This document shows, piece after piece, positions 11,101 through 19,048 of a stretch of DNA of 64,000 nucleotides; positions within the stretch are counted from its first letter, which is position 1; every line of letters starts with the position of its first letter. Both the position numbers and the translations under genes were made by a program. Location of the stretch: the NCBI RefSeq assembly GCF_024758505.1, contig NZ_CP077970.1, positions 6,014,001 through 6,078,000 on the forward strand, written 5' to 3'. The notes under the pieces are model-generated. The model worked only from the letters and a program-made list of their open reading frames with translations, did no database searches and was not told the DNA's origin. This DNA is from Bradyrhizobium arachidis (GTDB lineage Bacteria > Pseudomonadota > Alphaproteobacteria > Rhizobiales > Xanthobacteraceae).

Positions 11101-14100
11101 TCGGAACCAGCGCCATGGCGGTCACCGCAAGTGCGCCGCCGGAGAAGACGGCATTGTCGCCGACATCGGCCGTGACCGTGGCTCCGACCACCGACTGGGC
11201 GATCGCAACGCCAACCGCACCGCCGCCGACCGAGACGCCGATCGCGCTGCTCGACAGATCGGGCGTGATCGACGCCGTCACCAGGGTGCCAACATTGCTC
11301 GCCGACGTGGTGATCGAGGAATTGGCCCCGATCTCGGCCAGCACGGTCGAGTTTTCCTTGGCCTCGGCATCGGCACCCACGCCTGCGAGGATGCCGCCGC
11401 CGAGCGCAGTGGCCGTCGTGGTCAGCTTGCCGGCGCCGGATGCACCAACCGCCAGCGTCGAGGTGTCGACGGTGGTGCCGTCCAGAACCTTTGCCGCGAC
11501 CGAACTCGACCGTCCGGCCGTGGCGACCGACGCGCCGACAGCTGCGGCACCGCCGGTGACGCCGCCCGTAAAGACGACCTGCGTCGATGAGTCCAGCGCC
11601 ATGACGGCAATACCATTGCCGCCGGTGCCGGTGACACTGCCGCCGAGCTGGGCCGTCACGGTGTTGGTCACGTTGCCGACAGCCACAGCGGCCTGCGCGC
11701 CGAAATAAAGCGCCGCACCGCCCGCAATCGCCTCGGTGTCGATGGTCTTGCCAGCATAAGGGCCGGTGTTGGCGTCCTTGACCAGAGCCGCAACGTTGAC
11801 GGTCGGCGCGGAGACGATCGCGCTCAGGTTCGCGAGCACGCTGCTGTTGACGCTGGTGTAGCCGATGCCGGCACCGATGCCGACGTTCTTTGCAAAGCCG
11901 GCACCGAGCAGGTACATCTTGGCTGCGTTGGCACTGGTGGCGCCGACATTGACCTGCGTGCCCACAACATTGCCGCCCGCGATCTGCGCGGTGACGCCGT
12001 CATTGCCGCCGGTCAGCACTGTCGAGACATCGTAGGTCGAGCTGGCATTCGCCGAGCTCGGATCGCCGGACGTGCCGCTCGCCACCGCGTCGCTTCCATG
12101 CGTGGTGCTGGTCCTTGAGTTCACCGACGCAATCGTGCCGTTGCCATTCTGGTTGAGCTGGCCGGTCTGCTGCCCCTGCGTATCCGGGTCGGCGGTGTTG
12201 GTGCCGATGATGATGACGCCGACGGTCGCACCGATACCGACGCTGCCACCTATGCCGGCCGTCACCGCGTAGGACAGAACTTCCTTGGTGCTGAGCGCGC
12301 CGACATTGATCGCGCCGGCCGAATTGAGGTCGCTGTTGCGGCTTTCCGCAATGGTCTGGCTCTTGAAGACGATGACATTGGCTGCGGCACCGACACCGAC
12401 ACCCGCCCCGCTGGCGCCGACCGCGAGCGCGCCCGCGATCTCCTTGATCGCCACGTCCTCGGTCGCATTGATCGTGACCGCGCCGGCCGCGCCGCCCGTC
12501 GGCGACTGCAGCGTGGTGTCGTAGACGCCCGCGATCGTGGTGTTGTTGGCGATTTCGATGTTCGCCATGCCGGCGATCGCGGCCGTTCCCGTCGAGAGCG
12601 CGCCGCCGATCGCATAGGCCTCGAAGCGGTTCTTCGTGTTGGCCTCGACGTCCAGCGCGCCGCTCAGATTGAGCGCGGTCGTGTGCGCAGCGCCAGTGCC
12701 CTGATAGTGGTACTCATCGCCAACATAGGCCTCGGTGCGGTTCGAGGAGACCTGGACCAGGAACGCCGCGCCGATCGCGGCCTGGCTGCCATAGGCGCCG
12801 GAACCGTTCGCCGAAAAGATGCCGGTATTGTTGGTGGCGTTCACCGTCAGCGACGCGGCCGTCAACGCGCCGCCGTCGACATAGGCTTCCGTCGTCGCCT
12901 GGAACACGTTCAACCCGACCGAGCCGGTGTTGAAGCCGATGGCGATCGAGGACGCATCCTGCTCGGCATTGGCCTTCACCGTGACGGCGCCGACCGTCGC
13001 GCTCGACGACTGCACGCCGCCGACCGTGGCGTTGGTGATGTAAGCGAGGGTATCGCGCGCCATCGTCGTCGAGATGATGGTGGCGCCGCCGCCGCCATTG
13101 CCAGTGGGCGGGATGATGCCGGCGCCGAACGTGCCGGAATAGGAGAAGCTCGACGCGGCCACCTCGATCTGCGGTGCCAGCGTCGTGGAGGTCAGGCGCG
13201 TGTCGATGGATGCGCTGTCGATATAGGCCCGGGTCGCACCGCTCATCACATTGGTGATCGGGTTGATCATGATGGCTATGCCACTGCTCGCCGAGAGCGA
13301 GGCGACGTTGGCCACGACCGCCTGGTGCGAGCTCGCGACGACGGCAAGGCCGCGCACGGTGTCCTGGTTCTCGGACAGATCAGGCGTGCTATCGCTCGGC
13401 CGCTGCGCAGTGCCGAGATCGAAGGCATGGACGAGCGTGCCGTTGTTGACCGAGAGTGTATCGGTTGTGCTGGTGCCGAGCGCATCGACCTGGGTATTCG
13501 CACCGCTGATATAGGCTGCGGTGGTCCCGGTGATCTTGTTGGTCACCAGCGAGCCCGCGCCGCCAGCCGCGCCCTTGCTGATGGACACGGCGCCGGCGAA
13601 TACGGCCGCCTTGTCGTTGTTGCCGGCGATCACGCCAACGTTGTTGGTTGCGGTGACGTCGGCGCCATTGATACCGTTGGTACCGGCAGCCGTGATGCTG
13701 GCGGTGACGTTGGTCCCCATCAGATTGGTGGCGACCGACCCTGCCAGCCCGACCTGCGAGGACATCGCAATACCAAGGGCTACGGTCGAGATGCTGGCGT
13801 TCGAGTTCGCGTTGACGGCAACGTTGCCCGATGCGGTCAGCCTGGAGCCGGTGACGCCGGCGCTGACATTATTGGCGATGCTGCTGTAGACGAGCGCAAG
13901 GCCCGCGGCGCTGCCCTGGGTTGAGGCGCCCGCGACCGCCGCGGTTCCGGTGATGCTGGAATTGTCGGTCGCGGAGACGGAGATATTGCGGCCCGTAACG
14001 CTCGATTGCGACGCGCTGGACAGGTTGTCGCCGATGGCCGCCGAAACGGTATTGGCGATGCTGCTGATCGTCATGCCGCCAACGCCGGCAAACTGTCCGG

Positions 14101-17100
14101 TGGCAAGGCCAAAGCCGATCGTGACCGACTGGATCTTCGAGGAGTCGACCGCGCTCACGCTGACATTGCCGCTGCCGGTCGACATCAGCACGTTGGCGAT
14201 ATAGGCCGAATGCGTCGTTGCGATAGTGTCGTAGATGATCGAGGCGCCGACATTGTTCTTGCCGGCCTGGATGAGGCCCGCAACGGAGATGATGCTGCCC
14301 CCCGGACCGTTACCCGTGCCGTCGTTGAGCGCGGCCGCGCTGAAATCAATACAGTTCTGTCCCCCCGTGCCACCGGCGACCGTGCAGGTATCCGAGGCGA
14401 GAAGATTGTTGTTGTTCTTCTTGACGAGGTTTCCGAGCGCCGTATCCAGCGCCGATACTGCGCCGCTGTCCGCCAGCACGGTGACGCGACCGACATTGAT
14501 GTTCACCGTCGCGTTGCTGCTGATATAGGCCGTCGTGGTCGGCGTGATCTCGTTGACGACGATGGCGCCGGAGAGACCGTTGGCCCCTGCCCCGCCCGAC
14601 GCCGCGCCGGAGGCGATGACGCTGGCGTTGTCGGCCATCACGAGCAATGTGTCGTAATTGCTGATCGAGGTCGACTTGATATGCGCGTCGGTGGCCTTGC
14701 CGTCCGTGGGATCGCCGATCGAGGCATAAGTCATGGCGACGCCGAACCCGGCCTGGCCACCCGACACATACAACGAACCGCCACCCACCGCGATGTTGGT
14801 GGTCTGATAGGCGTCGACCTCGAGGGCGCGATTGACGCCGGTCGAGACGCCCGTGATGGTCGAATTCTCGACATAGGCATTAGTGCTGTCGGTGAGGATA
14901 CCGACCGACAGCGCGATCGAGACGGCATTGGATCGCGGCGCCGCGGCAAGGCCGATGGCCACGGCCATTTCCGATCCGCCGCTCAGCGCCTGCACAGTCA
15001 CGGACTGCTGGTTGTTCATCGTGCTGTTCTTGATGAAGGCCAGCGTGCTGTTGTTCGAAATCGCCGCGGCGATCGTGCCGTCGACCGCTACGCTCGAGGA
15101 GCCGGAGGATCCAGCCAGGTTGGCGGCGGCACCGCCTGACCCGTTGTCGAGGATCGTATTGTTGAGCGCCTGCACCACCGTGCTGGCCGTCAGGCCATTG
15201 GTCGTATAGCGATTGACGGTGACGCCGGTGATCGAGGCGCTCGTCGCCAGATTGGTGTCGCTGACGGACGAGCTGCCGGCGATGTCGACCGTCATGCCGT
15301 CGCCGGAGGCGCCCGACGACGAGCTGATCTTGGTCAGCGCGCTCGAAATCCCGCTCAGTCCGCCCGTGGCGGCCGCGCCGGCCGCGCTTGCCTTGGTGCC
15401 GAAGTCAGAAACCGAAGGCTCCGAGATTGCGGCCGCGATCGACGCCGCTGTGATCCGGCCAGCGGTCGTCGCAGAAATCACCAGCTTGTCGCTGGCGATC
15501 GTGCCATTCCCGCCGCCGTTTCCGGAGAACGGATCATCAGCACTGAAGGGGCCAGGCCGGATGTCGGCGTGGTTGTCGCCGACATAAGCGGAGGTATCGG
15601 TGGTCGCACCGAGATAGGCGACGGCAAGGCCGACCGCCGAATTGCCACCGGCGGACACGGCGCCCGCGACCGACAGCATCGACAGATCCTGCTGCGCGAG
15701 CAGATTGACCGTCGGCGCCGACACATTGGCGCCCATGCCGATCGAGGCATGCGTCGTGTTGTGCACGAGCGCGATCGACGTGATGCCGTTCAGCGCCAGC
15801 GCGCCGGCTGCCTTGCCGGAGGTCGGCGCAACACCGAAGAACTGGTCGGTGGTCGACGCGGTGATGGAGATGTTGTCGGACGCACCGACCGAGGCACCCG
15901 ACGCGACGCCGGCAATGGTGTTGTTCCAGAACTGCACCAGGTTGAGGGCGCCACCGAGCGACGAGCCACCTGACGTGTTGCCCGGAAGGAGGCCGAGCGT
16001 GCCGACATTGCCCGCAGCGTCGATCGAGGCCGAATAGGCGTTCGCCGAGATGGATAGTGTCGCGTCGAAGGCCTGCGTCGCGCCCGTATCAAGCGGGGCC
16101 GTCCAGGCGCCCGTGCCGCAAGTCGCGATCGAGCAGGTCGACGTCAGGCTGGCCCCGGTCGCAACCCACGCGGTCGTGTTGTTGTGGACCATGAAGTTGT
16201 TGACGGAGCCCGCGACGCCGAGCGTGTCGCCGGCATCCGCGGTCGCGTTGGCGTAGCTGGTCAAAATGCTGCCGCCGACGCCGAGATTGCCGTTGAGATG
16301 CCGCAGAACGTCGGTGAGCCCGTTCCACTGCAACCAGGTGTTGGTGATCGGCATGTAGGTGTTGGCGACGACCCCGATCTGCGGCGCGTTGATCAGGGTT
16401 CCGGCCCCGATATAGGCGTTGGAATTATGCGTGAAGTCGCCCCATGCGACCGCGGCCGCGACGGCTACCGACTGACCGTCGACCGGGCTCGAGGTGATCG
16501 CCGAGGCCGTCGCAATGCTGCGCACGCCGACGTCGATCACGTTCGAGATGACCGCGACGTTGCCTGACGTATAGATCGACGGCGCGCCGCCACTGGGATT
16601 TTGCGCAATCGCCGCCGTCGCGCTCTCTGTGCTGCGCGCGATCGAAAGGGCCGCAGCCGCCTTCAGATTCAAATCGGCGGTGAACAGCGTGCTCAGCTGC
16701 TGCGAGAACAGGCCAGGATTCATCGTGCCGACGACTGCCGCGCCCTGGAGGCCGGCGATCAGCGCCGGCGTGCCGGTGATGGTCGAGGACATCGTCGAGT
16801 TCGACGTCGTGTTGGAGGTCGCCTCCACCGTCAGCGCGCCGTTCATCCGGTTCGACGTGCCGGTGCCGAGCGAGCCACCCATCGTCGCGGTCGCCGACGT
16901 ATTGACGTTGCTGATCGCAACGGCGCCGCCGACGCCACCATTGAGCGAAGGATTGTCCAGCCCGACGGAGGTCGCCGATGTCGAGAAACTGTTGTTGTTC
17001 AACGCTCGCAGGGCAAGTCCGCCCGCCGACCTGGTCCCGACGCTCAGGTTGGCGCCGGTCTCGACGTTCGCCGTCGTCGTCACGGATGCGGTCGAATAGG

Positions 17101-19033
17101 CCACCGTCGCCACGAGAACTGCGCTCGAGGTCAGCGACACCGCAGCGACGTTCATATTGGCGTCGTTGATGGCCTTGATGTTCAGGTAGCCGCCGGCACT
17201 GATCGTCGCGTTGTTTGCGATGTTGGTGGATACGTTGCCGGCGATGTTGCCGACCACGACCGCAGCGCCGACCGGCGATACACCCAGGAGCGTCGAGGCG
17301 ATCACGGGATCTTCGGCTCTCTCCGAGCCGTGCGCGTTGATCGAGATGTCGCCGCTGCCGGAGATGTTGGCATGGCCGTTGATGGCAATATTCGCGGTTG
17401 CGCTCGCTGCGACATAGCCGCCATTGAGGCCGAGGATCAGCCCCGGCACGGATTCGCCAACCAGGGCAAAAGTCCCGGCAATCGAGCTGGTGAAGCTCGC
17501 CGTGGCGGTCGACGTCGCGTTGATCGAGATAGCGCCGCCGGTGATCTTGCCGTCGACCGTGATGCCGGTGGTCGCATAGGCATGACCGGACAGCAACGTC
17601 TGGCTGGCGGTGGCGGTCAGCGTCACATCGCCGTCGACGTAGTTCGTTCCGCCGAAATTGACCACCTGGGCCAGGATCTGCGCACCATTCTTGATGTCTA
17701 TGTTCGGCGCCTGGATGGTGACGCTGTTGGCGTTACCCGTCGAATGGCCGGAGCCATCGAGACGGCGCGCGTCGATCAGCGCATGCGCAGCCAGCGTAAC
17801 AGAATCATCAGCCTGGATGAGGTAGTTGGCACCTGCGCTGAGTCCGGCGAGCGCAGCCGCGACAGAGCTGTTCGACAGCGTCACGCCGGTGTCGCCTTGG
17901 GCAGCATCACCGACGACCACGTCGGTCGGATCGATCAGCAGCGTGCCCGCCTTGCCGTTCGGCGCGGCTACGTTGACCTTGATGCCTTGGCCGATGTCGA
18001 TGATGCCGTATGCGCTCAGCTCGACAAGACCGGCATTGCCGGTCTTCGAGCTGGCGTTGAACCGGGCGCCGCCCTTGACGGTCAGGTTCTCGGTGGCCTT
18101 GAGGCGGATATCGCCGGCATCGCCCGTCTTGCTGGCGGCGCTGAGTCTGGCGTTCTTGCCGATATCGATGTTCTTGCCGGCATCGACGATGATGGTGCTC
18201 GGCGTCGTGGTCTTGCTGCGTGCCGAAAGCCGTCCGTTGACGGTCGCGTTGTTGGCGGCGCCGATATGAATCGAGCCGTTGCGCACGGTGATCGCTGCCG
18301 CGCTGCGCAGTCCCTTGGAATTGACCGATGCGGCGAATTTTGCGGCGTGATCGAGATTGGCGATGTCGCGCTGGCTTGCACCGCCGCCGACGAGGACGTT
18401 CTGCCCGGTCAGGCGGACGCCATCCTGGGCGTTGATCCGACCGAAGATCCTGATGTTGCCGTCCGGCGAGACCGGGAACGAGCCGGCCATCAGATTGCCG
18501 ACGGCCGAACCATTGATCTGCCCCTGTGCGCCGATCAGGCTGTCGGTGAACTCTCGCGTCGGCGTCGACACGTTGAGGCTACCGACATTCACTATGCCGC
18601 TGCGGCCGACGACAAAGCCCTTGGGATCGGCGAAGAAGACGTTACCGCCGATCTGGCCGTTCATGTAGGAATTGAGCGTGCCGTTGACGTAGACGGGCGC
18701 GTCACGGACGATGTTGACGAGGTTTTGCGTGCCGGTCGGCAGTTGCAGGTTGACCGTGTTGCCCTGGCCGACGCTGAACTGCGAGAACGAGTTGAAGGCG
18801 TTGACGCCAGAGACCGTCGACGTCGTGACGTTGGTGACGTTGCCCGAGGTCTGCAGGCTGGTGCCGGTGCGGCCGTCCGGGATGATCACATTGGCCGTCT
18901 GCGCCTGCAGCCTGACGCTGAAGACGGGCAGAAACACCATCTGCATGGCGCACAGCAGCGCGGTCCCACGCAGGCGCGCGAACGCCCGCAGTGTCAGACC
19001 ATCATCGTCTCGCGTTGCAACCGGCCCGCGCAT
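2174..19033 (-). CDS. Giant filamentous-hemagglutinin-like TpsA exoprotein
   Basis: A 5619-residue predicted surface or secreted adhesin, partner of the downstream TpsB. It has an extended signal peptide (about 1-46, ending RLQAQ). A TPS secretion domain spans about 47-300, with the family-like stretch GGNVFFADPKGFVVGRSG and VNVGSL. The rest is a very long Ser/Thr/Ala/Gly/Asn-rich passenger predicted to form a beta-helix, with many repeated phrases such as TAYI, AYVD and VGASV. About 115-residue units repeat near the C-terminus (about 4947-5292). The last ~100 residues are basic and lack a recognisable toxin domain. The cysteines outside the signal region lie in close pairs. The ATG at 19033 has GAGG eight nt upstream and follows the preceding gene by 15 nt. 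The TPS domain and neighbours suggest the LktA/FHA-like filamentous adhesin class. Its receptor is unknown. Confidence 0.9.
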   Translation of the reverse strand: MRGPVATRDDDGLTLRAFARLRGTALLCAMQMVFLPVFSVRLQAQTANVIIPDGRTGTSLQTSGNVTNVTTSTVSGVNAFNSFSQFSVGQGNTVNLQLPTGTQNLVNIVRDAPVYVNGTLNSYMNGQIGGNVFFADPKGFVVGRSGIVNVGSLNVSTPTREFTDSLIGAQGQINGSAVGNLMAGSFPVSPDGNIRIFGRINAQDGVRLTGQNVLVGGGASQRDIANLDHAAKFAASVNSKGLRSAAAITVRNGSIHIGAANNATVNGRLSARSKTTTPSTIIVDAGKNIDIGKNARLSAASKTGDAGDIRLKATENLTVKGGARFNASSKTGNAGLVELSAYGIIDIGQGIKVNVAAPNGKAGTLLIDPTDVVVGDAAQGDTGVTLSNSSVAAALAGLSAGANYLIQADDSVTLAAHALIDARRLDGSGHSTGNANSVTIQAPNIDIKNGAQILAQVVNFGGTNYVDGDVTLTATASQTLLSGHAYATTGITVDGKITGGAISINATSTATASFTSSIAGTFALVGESVPGLILGLNGGYVAASATANIAINGHANISGSGDISINAHGSERAEDPVIASTLLGVSPVGAAVVVGNIAGNVSTNIANNATISAGGYLNIKAINDANMNVAAVSLTSSAVLVATVAYSTASVTTTANVETGANLSVGTRSAGGLALRALNNNSFSTSATSVGLDNPSLNGGVGGAVAISNVNTSATATMGGSLGTGTSNRMNGALTVEATSNTTSNSTMSSTITGTPALIAGLQGAAVVGTMNPGLFSQQLSTLFTADLNLKAAAALSIARSTESATAAIAQNPSGGAPSIYTSGNVAVISNVIDVGVRSIATASAITSSPVDGQSVAVAAAVAWGDFTHNSNAYIGAGTLINAPQIGVVANTYMPITNTWLQWNGLTDVLRHLNGNLGVGGSILTSYANATADAGDTLGVAGSVNNFMVHNNTTAWVATGASLTSTCSIATCGTGAWTAPLDTGATQAFDATLSISANAYSASIDAAGNVGTLGLLPGNTSGGSSLGGALNLVQFWNNTIAGVASGASVGASDNISITASTTDQFFGVAPTSGKAAGALALNGITSIALVHNTTHASIGMGANVSAPTVNLLAQQDLSMLSVAGAVSAGGNSAVGLAVAYLGATTDTSAYVGDNHADIRPGPFSADDPFSGNGGGNGTIASDKLVISATTAGRITAASIAAAISEPSVSDFGTKASAAGAAATGGLSGISSALTKISSSSGASGDGMTVDIAGSSSVSDTNLATSASITGVTVNRYTTNGLTASTVVQALNNTILDNGSGGAAANLAGSSGSSSVAVDGTIAAAISNNSTLAFIKNSTMNNQQSVTVQALSGGSEMAVAIGLAAAPRSNAVSIALSVGILTDSTNAYVENSTITGVSTGVNRALEVDAYQTTNIAVGGGSLYVSGGQAGFGVAMTYASIGDPTDGKATDAHIKSTSISNYDTLLVMADNASVIASGAASGGAGANGLSGAIVVNEITPTTTAYISSNATVNINVGRVTVLADSGAVSALDTALGNLVKKNNNNLLASDTCTVAGGTGGQNCIDFSAAALNDGTGNGPGGSIISVAGLIQAGKNNVGASIIYDTIATTHSAYIANVLMSTGSGNVSVSAVDSSKIQSVTIGFGLATGQFAGVGGMTISSIANTVSAAIGDNLSSASQSSVTGRNISVSATDNSSITGTAAVAGASTQGSAAGLALVYSSIANNVSAGVTGSRLTASGNVAVNANSNASISTVALGIAMSSQVGLAGSVATNLMGTNVTASITAAGTNGINGADVTATNNVGVIAGNNDKAAVFAGAVSISKGAAGGAGSLVTNKITGTTAAYISGANTQVDALGTSTTDTLSVNNGTLVHAFDLGTAQRPSDSTPDLSENQDTVRGLAVVASSHQAVVANVASLSASSGIAIMINPITNVMSGATRAYIDSASIDTRLTSTTLAPQIEVAASSFSYSGTFGAGIIPPTGNGGGGATIISTTMARDTLAYITNATVGGVQSSSATVGAVTVKANAEQDASSIAIGFNTGSVGLNVFQATTEAYVDGGALTAASLTVNATNNTGIFSANGSGAYGSQAAIGAAFLVQVSSNRTEAYVGDEYHYQGTGAAHTTALNLSGALDVEANTKNRFEAYAIGGALSTGTAAIAGMANIEIANNTTIAGVYDTTLQSPTGGAAGAVTINATEDVAIKEIAGALAVGASGAGVGVGAAANVIVFKSQTIAESRNSDLNSAGAINVGALSTKEVLSYAVTAGIGGSVGIGATVGVIIIGTNTADPDTQGQQTGQLNQNGNGTIASVNSRTSTTHGSDAVASGTSGDPSSANASSTYDVSTVLTGGNDGVTAQIAGGNVVGTQVNVGATSANAAKMYLLGAGFAKNVGIGAGIGYTSVNSSVLANLSAIVSAPTVNVAALVKDANTGPYAGKTIDTEAIAGGAALYFGAQAAVAVGNVTNTVTAQLGGSVTGTGGNGIAVMALDSSTQVVFTGGVTGGAAAVGASVATAGRSSSVAAKVLDGTTVDTSTLAVGASGAGKLTTTATALGGGILAGVGADAEAKENSTVLAEIGANSSITTSASNVGTLVTASITPDLSSSAIGVSVGGGAVGVAIAQSVVGATVTADVGDNAVFSGGALAVTAMALVPTGGTTTYAWSLAGGGGSLIGAQGSYARASQNVTVKAYGGTGITLPNADVVIAAQNDSSQYAEATGLSTGFLALGASVAQTSSNAHTHAYLGADAITSASNTGILQITATGTDTNVANAIVGAGGTYAGAAAVATTSSTAVTDAMINGDTTDQTLYFGGLSIKATRTTNYAASGDAYQASTAGVSAGKAQNDVTSTTTAEVGTHLIINSAGGDMVVIANDIVNQAGGGARSGSGGSFSGAAALSSSNVTQTVNTNIDAGTILSLNDDPRSSTAVINIEAYNTLNTTDTASLATASLFAGGGAESDMTANATLTVNIQARELFSAGNIYIGSASRMAAANNANASLYGAIAGVGASTNSWVHATQAVNLGSSSTVEAWGQINMYAGLAGDGTVYSSVQATATTVVYNNTAIPISTLYRGTANAADTTSLTLADSSKVLGARDIFLGATQGLVAAAGNGSNYNPYLDIFSAKNSDNHSHTSGTGDVALNGLVVAGIHNDETITIALGASAPTLSTTSPYDPLSLQYVQDVNHFSPVMSWNNQKIQYTIVGGFNPYQTIVSQLVSLSGLTTTQVQTALAQRQPAIMFTGSDPTGDIQRQINTLIQQAPFAANASGNAFAFGDILVSAGNVSILAQKLTGNSDAGHTAPSVNARSSPMIKIENQGLDFVAVRNLTVTNVTGGNITYRQIDHVDPDSHSNVTFNASPSATPIIDISATYNRKDPNTGLGVDQNGNTLTRTPDIYFDGVVTNQNGLLKITNSLGNVVASQTLDAATIQMVVPNGSFTFNGGVGSIFTTNHDVASQWANVQYKPDDNDTLTAVMAAATYLGAYGAYDTGVHIASGGNHPYFYYCCASGSEGVAGTASNSTIFTARMLELYYDGRSLYSAIFLPTGNGTPNNGGGSVGSTSTLATIEGPTRQTISTAPWEKTTYDNQGVYTNSGDYQTPFNCSGCAAYFQVINIQNDVITPKTANTAISPPANAPFIVGKAIILSASVLNVNGTIQSGSSSNYSVNIDNAALNAINLLKGDSKAFAQAQTNAQHGNYVDLTQYLTKDTSTDVLVGAKYNAATDQIILNSVVQGSGGYVYLNGRIISTSTENNVSQGNIIINGGAGTINVHNTTGLQLVTNTINTGVSAASVIQIVDQLKQQTTWYVYNPAAAGGQQVSTYQTNSVNASQYTASMLTGVSGTAGLQYTPQANMYYQWVDTATLERPATSTQFDYGWHYTSRDPVTGSSFVRTYSLVSNVQQATGGGTTGQLQSSNFQEVVTASGSYHGGGYNTTAGKCCGADGHYDWYQEIWDHITLTLTNTVKASNPINIQFNGGGTSTVAVNSNSSIVINGPINNLQGTTTVAATGANSSITVGANANNPVISGTSVTLSAPGGIGKIGAGGAPVQVQVYGGSLTANSIDNDIAIAAVGALSINQVKVAPTVSGNAPQGSVFISATGDINSASAYDVANPVVVGKNIEINSTGGAIGAKTGVSNGATVLTNINPLVIQATGTTLVDGSVDGGVLNSASATGTYIVQSKGDLRLGTISSTGGPVFLEAAGSDGNRASILNGQTAVGLTAAQSAHLQSVWTSLDLLSGNAATTAVNSYQSMVTAAYNDYFQLKNVVFTNCATDCVYSAIGQTVLRAQVAAKLGIDPSNVQAADMQAEAMARLQRDQFLLGIKSTAELTDSLTTLFGATLATNLFSNLFQNVAPADQRMPTNTALQTALGSYNANYRYTLASTEKVYTIITAGSQWTHDQLAYTVSSSAVGATPPPIDDLKPNIQASQVMLYAPNGSIGNLALPETFSFTSVNSSSLTAAQKGLLASAGPGQLTVHAVEDPTSHIVTYSVSVSQQSLVVLDDPTAVSAKAQSQIYLGSLHNLALGGITASNYGSMSAAQANGVQVTGTGDVKLNVVGSISNGVTGVPVISGDIPNLTLIAEHGNIGSAGTAGSDPAANANALQVAFTNPTTDRLDQVSAGQGIYLKQTTGDLILGNISASGAIQLTATGSIYAEAGFTDRTAVHMVGSELDLRAGGSIGFNGSAFQPLQVQISGAVTGSAVGNVSILAPSGDLTIGATGTWGTLSAGGALTLNVTVGALAINADVSSVGLMQLLANGAITFAAGTNAAPVVASSSTGAVTLASATLSMGAWSAIDAAGVISVATTGDATIGQLNSQASYAAAGNAPSIVVSAGGVSAPGAILGNGDGQTSFIASGTGAGLSLSASNGIGSSARRLDFNAALLSASTSDGGIYLKALTGTEATLLSAVKGNVDMLGTSGLTMDQVLAGTASGASGSFRAVTNGGSIVIGTADSSGSQTVHASQNVTFKALTTTGATLDAGNIDVTADNGFILAQTVSSGGVTTQGAVAAHGSATLAAGTTITGNTLSAATGSGSLTATGAVNWNTLDVAKVLGITSGQDSIVFKTAQSGGTQTIHAHQNVTFNALTATGVTGDDGSINVNADTGFILAQTVTSGGVTTQGSVNAHGSATLAAATAITGNTLSAATGSGSLTANGAVNWNTLDVAKTLAITSSQDSITLKTAQSGGTQTIHAHQNVTFNALTATGVTGDAGSINVNADTGFLLAQTVTSGGVITQGSVDAHGSVSLIAATSNTGHNLTAATGNALLQGQIVRWDNLEVAGTLGLTATTGGITLGTAVSGGTQSLHAHGDIVFSQLTTNGIPGDAGDINLRSDAGSIRGGSLSANGDTHFESAGSIALDRIRGNTVKLSSPNDLTINFVSVVKELDLAANTINVKGEQIKSNPSIPLIMNITGYNGGTATTANVFIDPDAIIINQFRVVDATFITDAPAVTIVNGYVPGQLMLTTATQQVLLNNRSPAPSAWPTLQLYQPDGVFTMSQIGNANISNSYVVFYSGDVSATVTNYGSSHTCCNAFTGASMLRNVSVDGEGYETIDTWLAQKSGAGSFYLLGLSGHARLDALLTPRPVEAIGSGPAVNVEGLSDMRKLRRHQQGQRAGRAGWKDAAVTGIAKPDLGHFAEAR
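3157..4300 (-). repeat. Tandem 345-bp coding repeats in tpsA
   Basis: The landmark GT(C/G)ACGTTCT recurs at 3501, 3846 and 4191, exactly 345 bp (115 codons) apart. A diverged copy lies around 3157. The central units share long identical stretches, such as those encoding TQTIHAHQNVTFNALTATGV and GSGSL-NWNTLDVAK, while the outer units are more diverged. The length is a multiple of three, so copy number can change without a frameshift. Confidence 0.85.
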
Positions 19034-19048
19034 TTCAAAGCCTCGTCG

